Origin: Mycobacterium sp.
GTDB taxonomy: Bacteria; Actinomycetota; Actinomycetes; Mycobacteriales; Mycobacteriaceae
Direction of reading: 5' to 3'
Assembly: GCA_018882545.1 (NCBI GenBank)
Contig: VERS01000100.1
Location: forward strand, 1 to 7,162
DNA: 7,162 nt
The notes beneath the pieces are model-generated. The model ran no database searches, was not told the origin of the DNA, and saw only the letters and a list, made by a program, of their open reading frames with translations. Shown here in pieces: positions 6,775-7,162 of this stretch. Position 1 is the first letter of the stretch. The number at the start of each line of letters is the position of its first letter. The position numbers and the translations under genes are program-made.

Positions 6775-7162
6775 GTGTCGCTGTCGACGACCGGTGCTGA
6801 CCTCGGGCTGCTGGACGGCTACCGTGCCGCGCTGGCCCAGGAGGCCCTCTTCGACGTTCGCGGCGGCGCACTGGCCGCCGCCGGTTTCGGCAGCACCGGC
6901 TACGACGAGTTCATCGACGGCTCCGGCGCGGTCCGGCCGGCCTGGGGCGAGCTGACCGAACTGCTCGACGAACGCGGCGCCGACGGGCTGGACCGGCTGC
7001 GCGAGGTGTTGACCGGGCTGGTCGACAACGACGGCATCACCTACATCGAGATCGACCGGCACGGGGACGCGGTCACCGACAGTCACGGGATGGCCATGCC
7101 CGGGCCGTGGCACCTGGACGCGATCCCGCTGCTGGTGCCGGCAGCGGACTGGCAGGTACTGG
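6775..7162 (+). CDS. Circularly permuted ATP-grasp protein (DUF404/DUF407 type), 5' part; runs off the window end
   Basis: Only the first 129 codons are present and the frame is still open at the last base. The product begins MSLSTTG. A helical stretch (about 8-80) is followed by NDGITYIEIDRHG (85-97) and PGPWHLDAIPLLVPAADWQVL (from 109). That run of P-W-x-L-D, P-L-L and D-W near residue 120 is the usual N-terminal signature of the circularly permuted ATP-grasp family, whose members form carboxylate-amine bonds through an acyl-phosphate. The ATP-binding core itself lies outside the window. In M. tuberculosis the equivalent, Rv2567, follows Rv2566 directly and, from memory, carries a C-terminal alpha-E helical domain; whether that fusion exists here cannot be seen. 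The start is set by AGGAGGTG 7 bases upstream. Its place behind the transglutaminase-DUF2126 gene supports a shared pathway, with substrates unknown. Confidence 0.88.
   Translation, partial: MSLSTTGADLGLLDGYRAALAQEALFDVRGGALAAAGFGSTGYDEFIDGSGAVRPAWGELTELLDERGADGLDRLREVLTGLVDNDGITYIEIDRHGDAVTDSHGMAMPGPWHLDAIPLLVPAADWQVL

Noticed and set aside
6592..7113. A minus-strand open frame across the intergenic gap and the ATP-grasp start
   Set aside because: It runs through the tandem repeat and the strong ribosome site, and lies opposite a recognisable ATP-grasp N-terminus; its product shows no domain.
1..7162. Search by eye for tRNA or rRNA genes, CRISPR arrays, insertion sequences and phage genes
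   Set aside because: No cloverleaf, spaced repeat array, transposase or terminal inverted repeat was recognised; almost all of the sequence is accounted for by the six genes listed.

Overview
The window is very GC-rich (roughly 70% by eye) and densely coded, with GTG as a common start codon. Its proteins closely resemble, from memory, those of Mycobacterium tuberculosis: IscS, TrmU/MnmA, AnsP and the Rv2566/Rv2567 pair. An actinobacterium of the Mycobacteriaceae is the best reading. It looks chromosomal: I see no transposase, phage gene, tRNA, rRNA or CRISPR array.

Layout. Bases 1-510 are the 3' end of an IscS-type cysteine desulfurase (+), overlapping by 4 bases (GTGA) the tRNA 2-thiouridylase gene mnmA (507-1586, +). 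These two work together: the desulfurase supplies persulfide sulfur and MnmA places it on wobble uridine 34 of some tRNAs. Converging on mnmA with only 7 bases between the stop codons is a minus-strand pair: a 76-residue two-helix membrane protein (3260-3030) overlapping by 4 bases (ATGA) an asparagine-permease-like APC transporter (3033-1594). A 123-base divergent intergenic region (3261-3383), locally AT-rich, separates that pair from a second plus-strand operon.

The second operon starts with a protein of about 1107 residues (3384-6707) that joins a transglutaminase-type cysteine peptidase fold to a DUF2126 region, and continues after 67 bases with the start of a circularly permuted ATP-grasp protein (6775 to beyond the window end). 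In M. tuberculosis these correspond, by recollection, to Rv2566 and Rv2567. Comparative genomics (Iyer and colleagues, 2009, recalled from memory) interpreted DUF2126 as a circularly permuted glutamine-synthetase-like amide ligase, and proposed that it acts with the permuted ATP-grasp, an alpha-E domain, transglutaminases and an NTN-hydrolase peptidase in a widespread but uncharacterised peptide-synthesis or peptide-tagging system. To my knowledge its substrate is still unknown, which makes this the most interesting part of the window.

Smaller points: a perfect 15-base tandem duplication that repeats Shine-Dalgarno-like sequence ahead of the ATP-grasp gene, a translationally coupled small membrane protein that could be a permease subunit, and a gene order that joins loci lying far apart in M. 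tuberculosis H37Rv.
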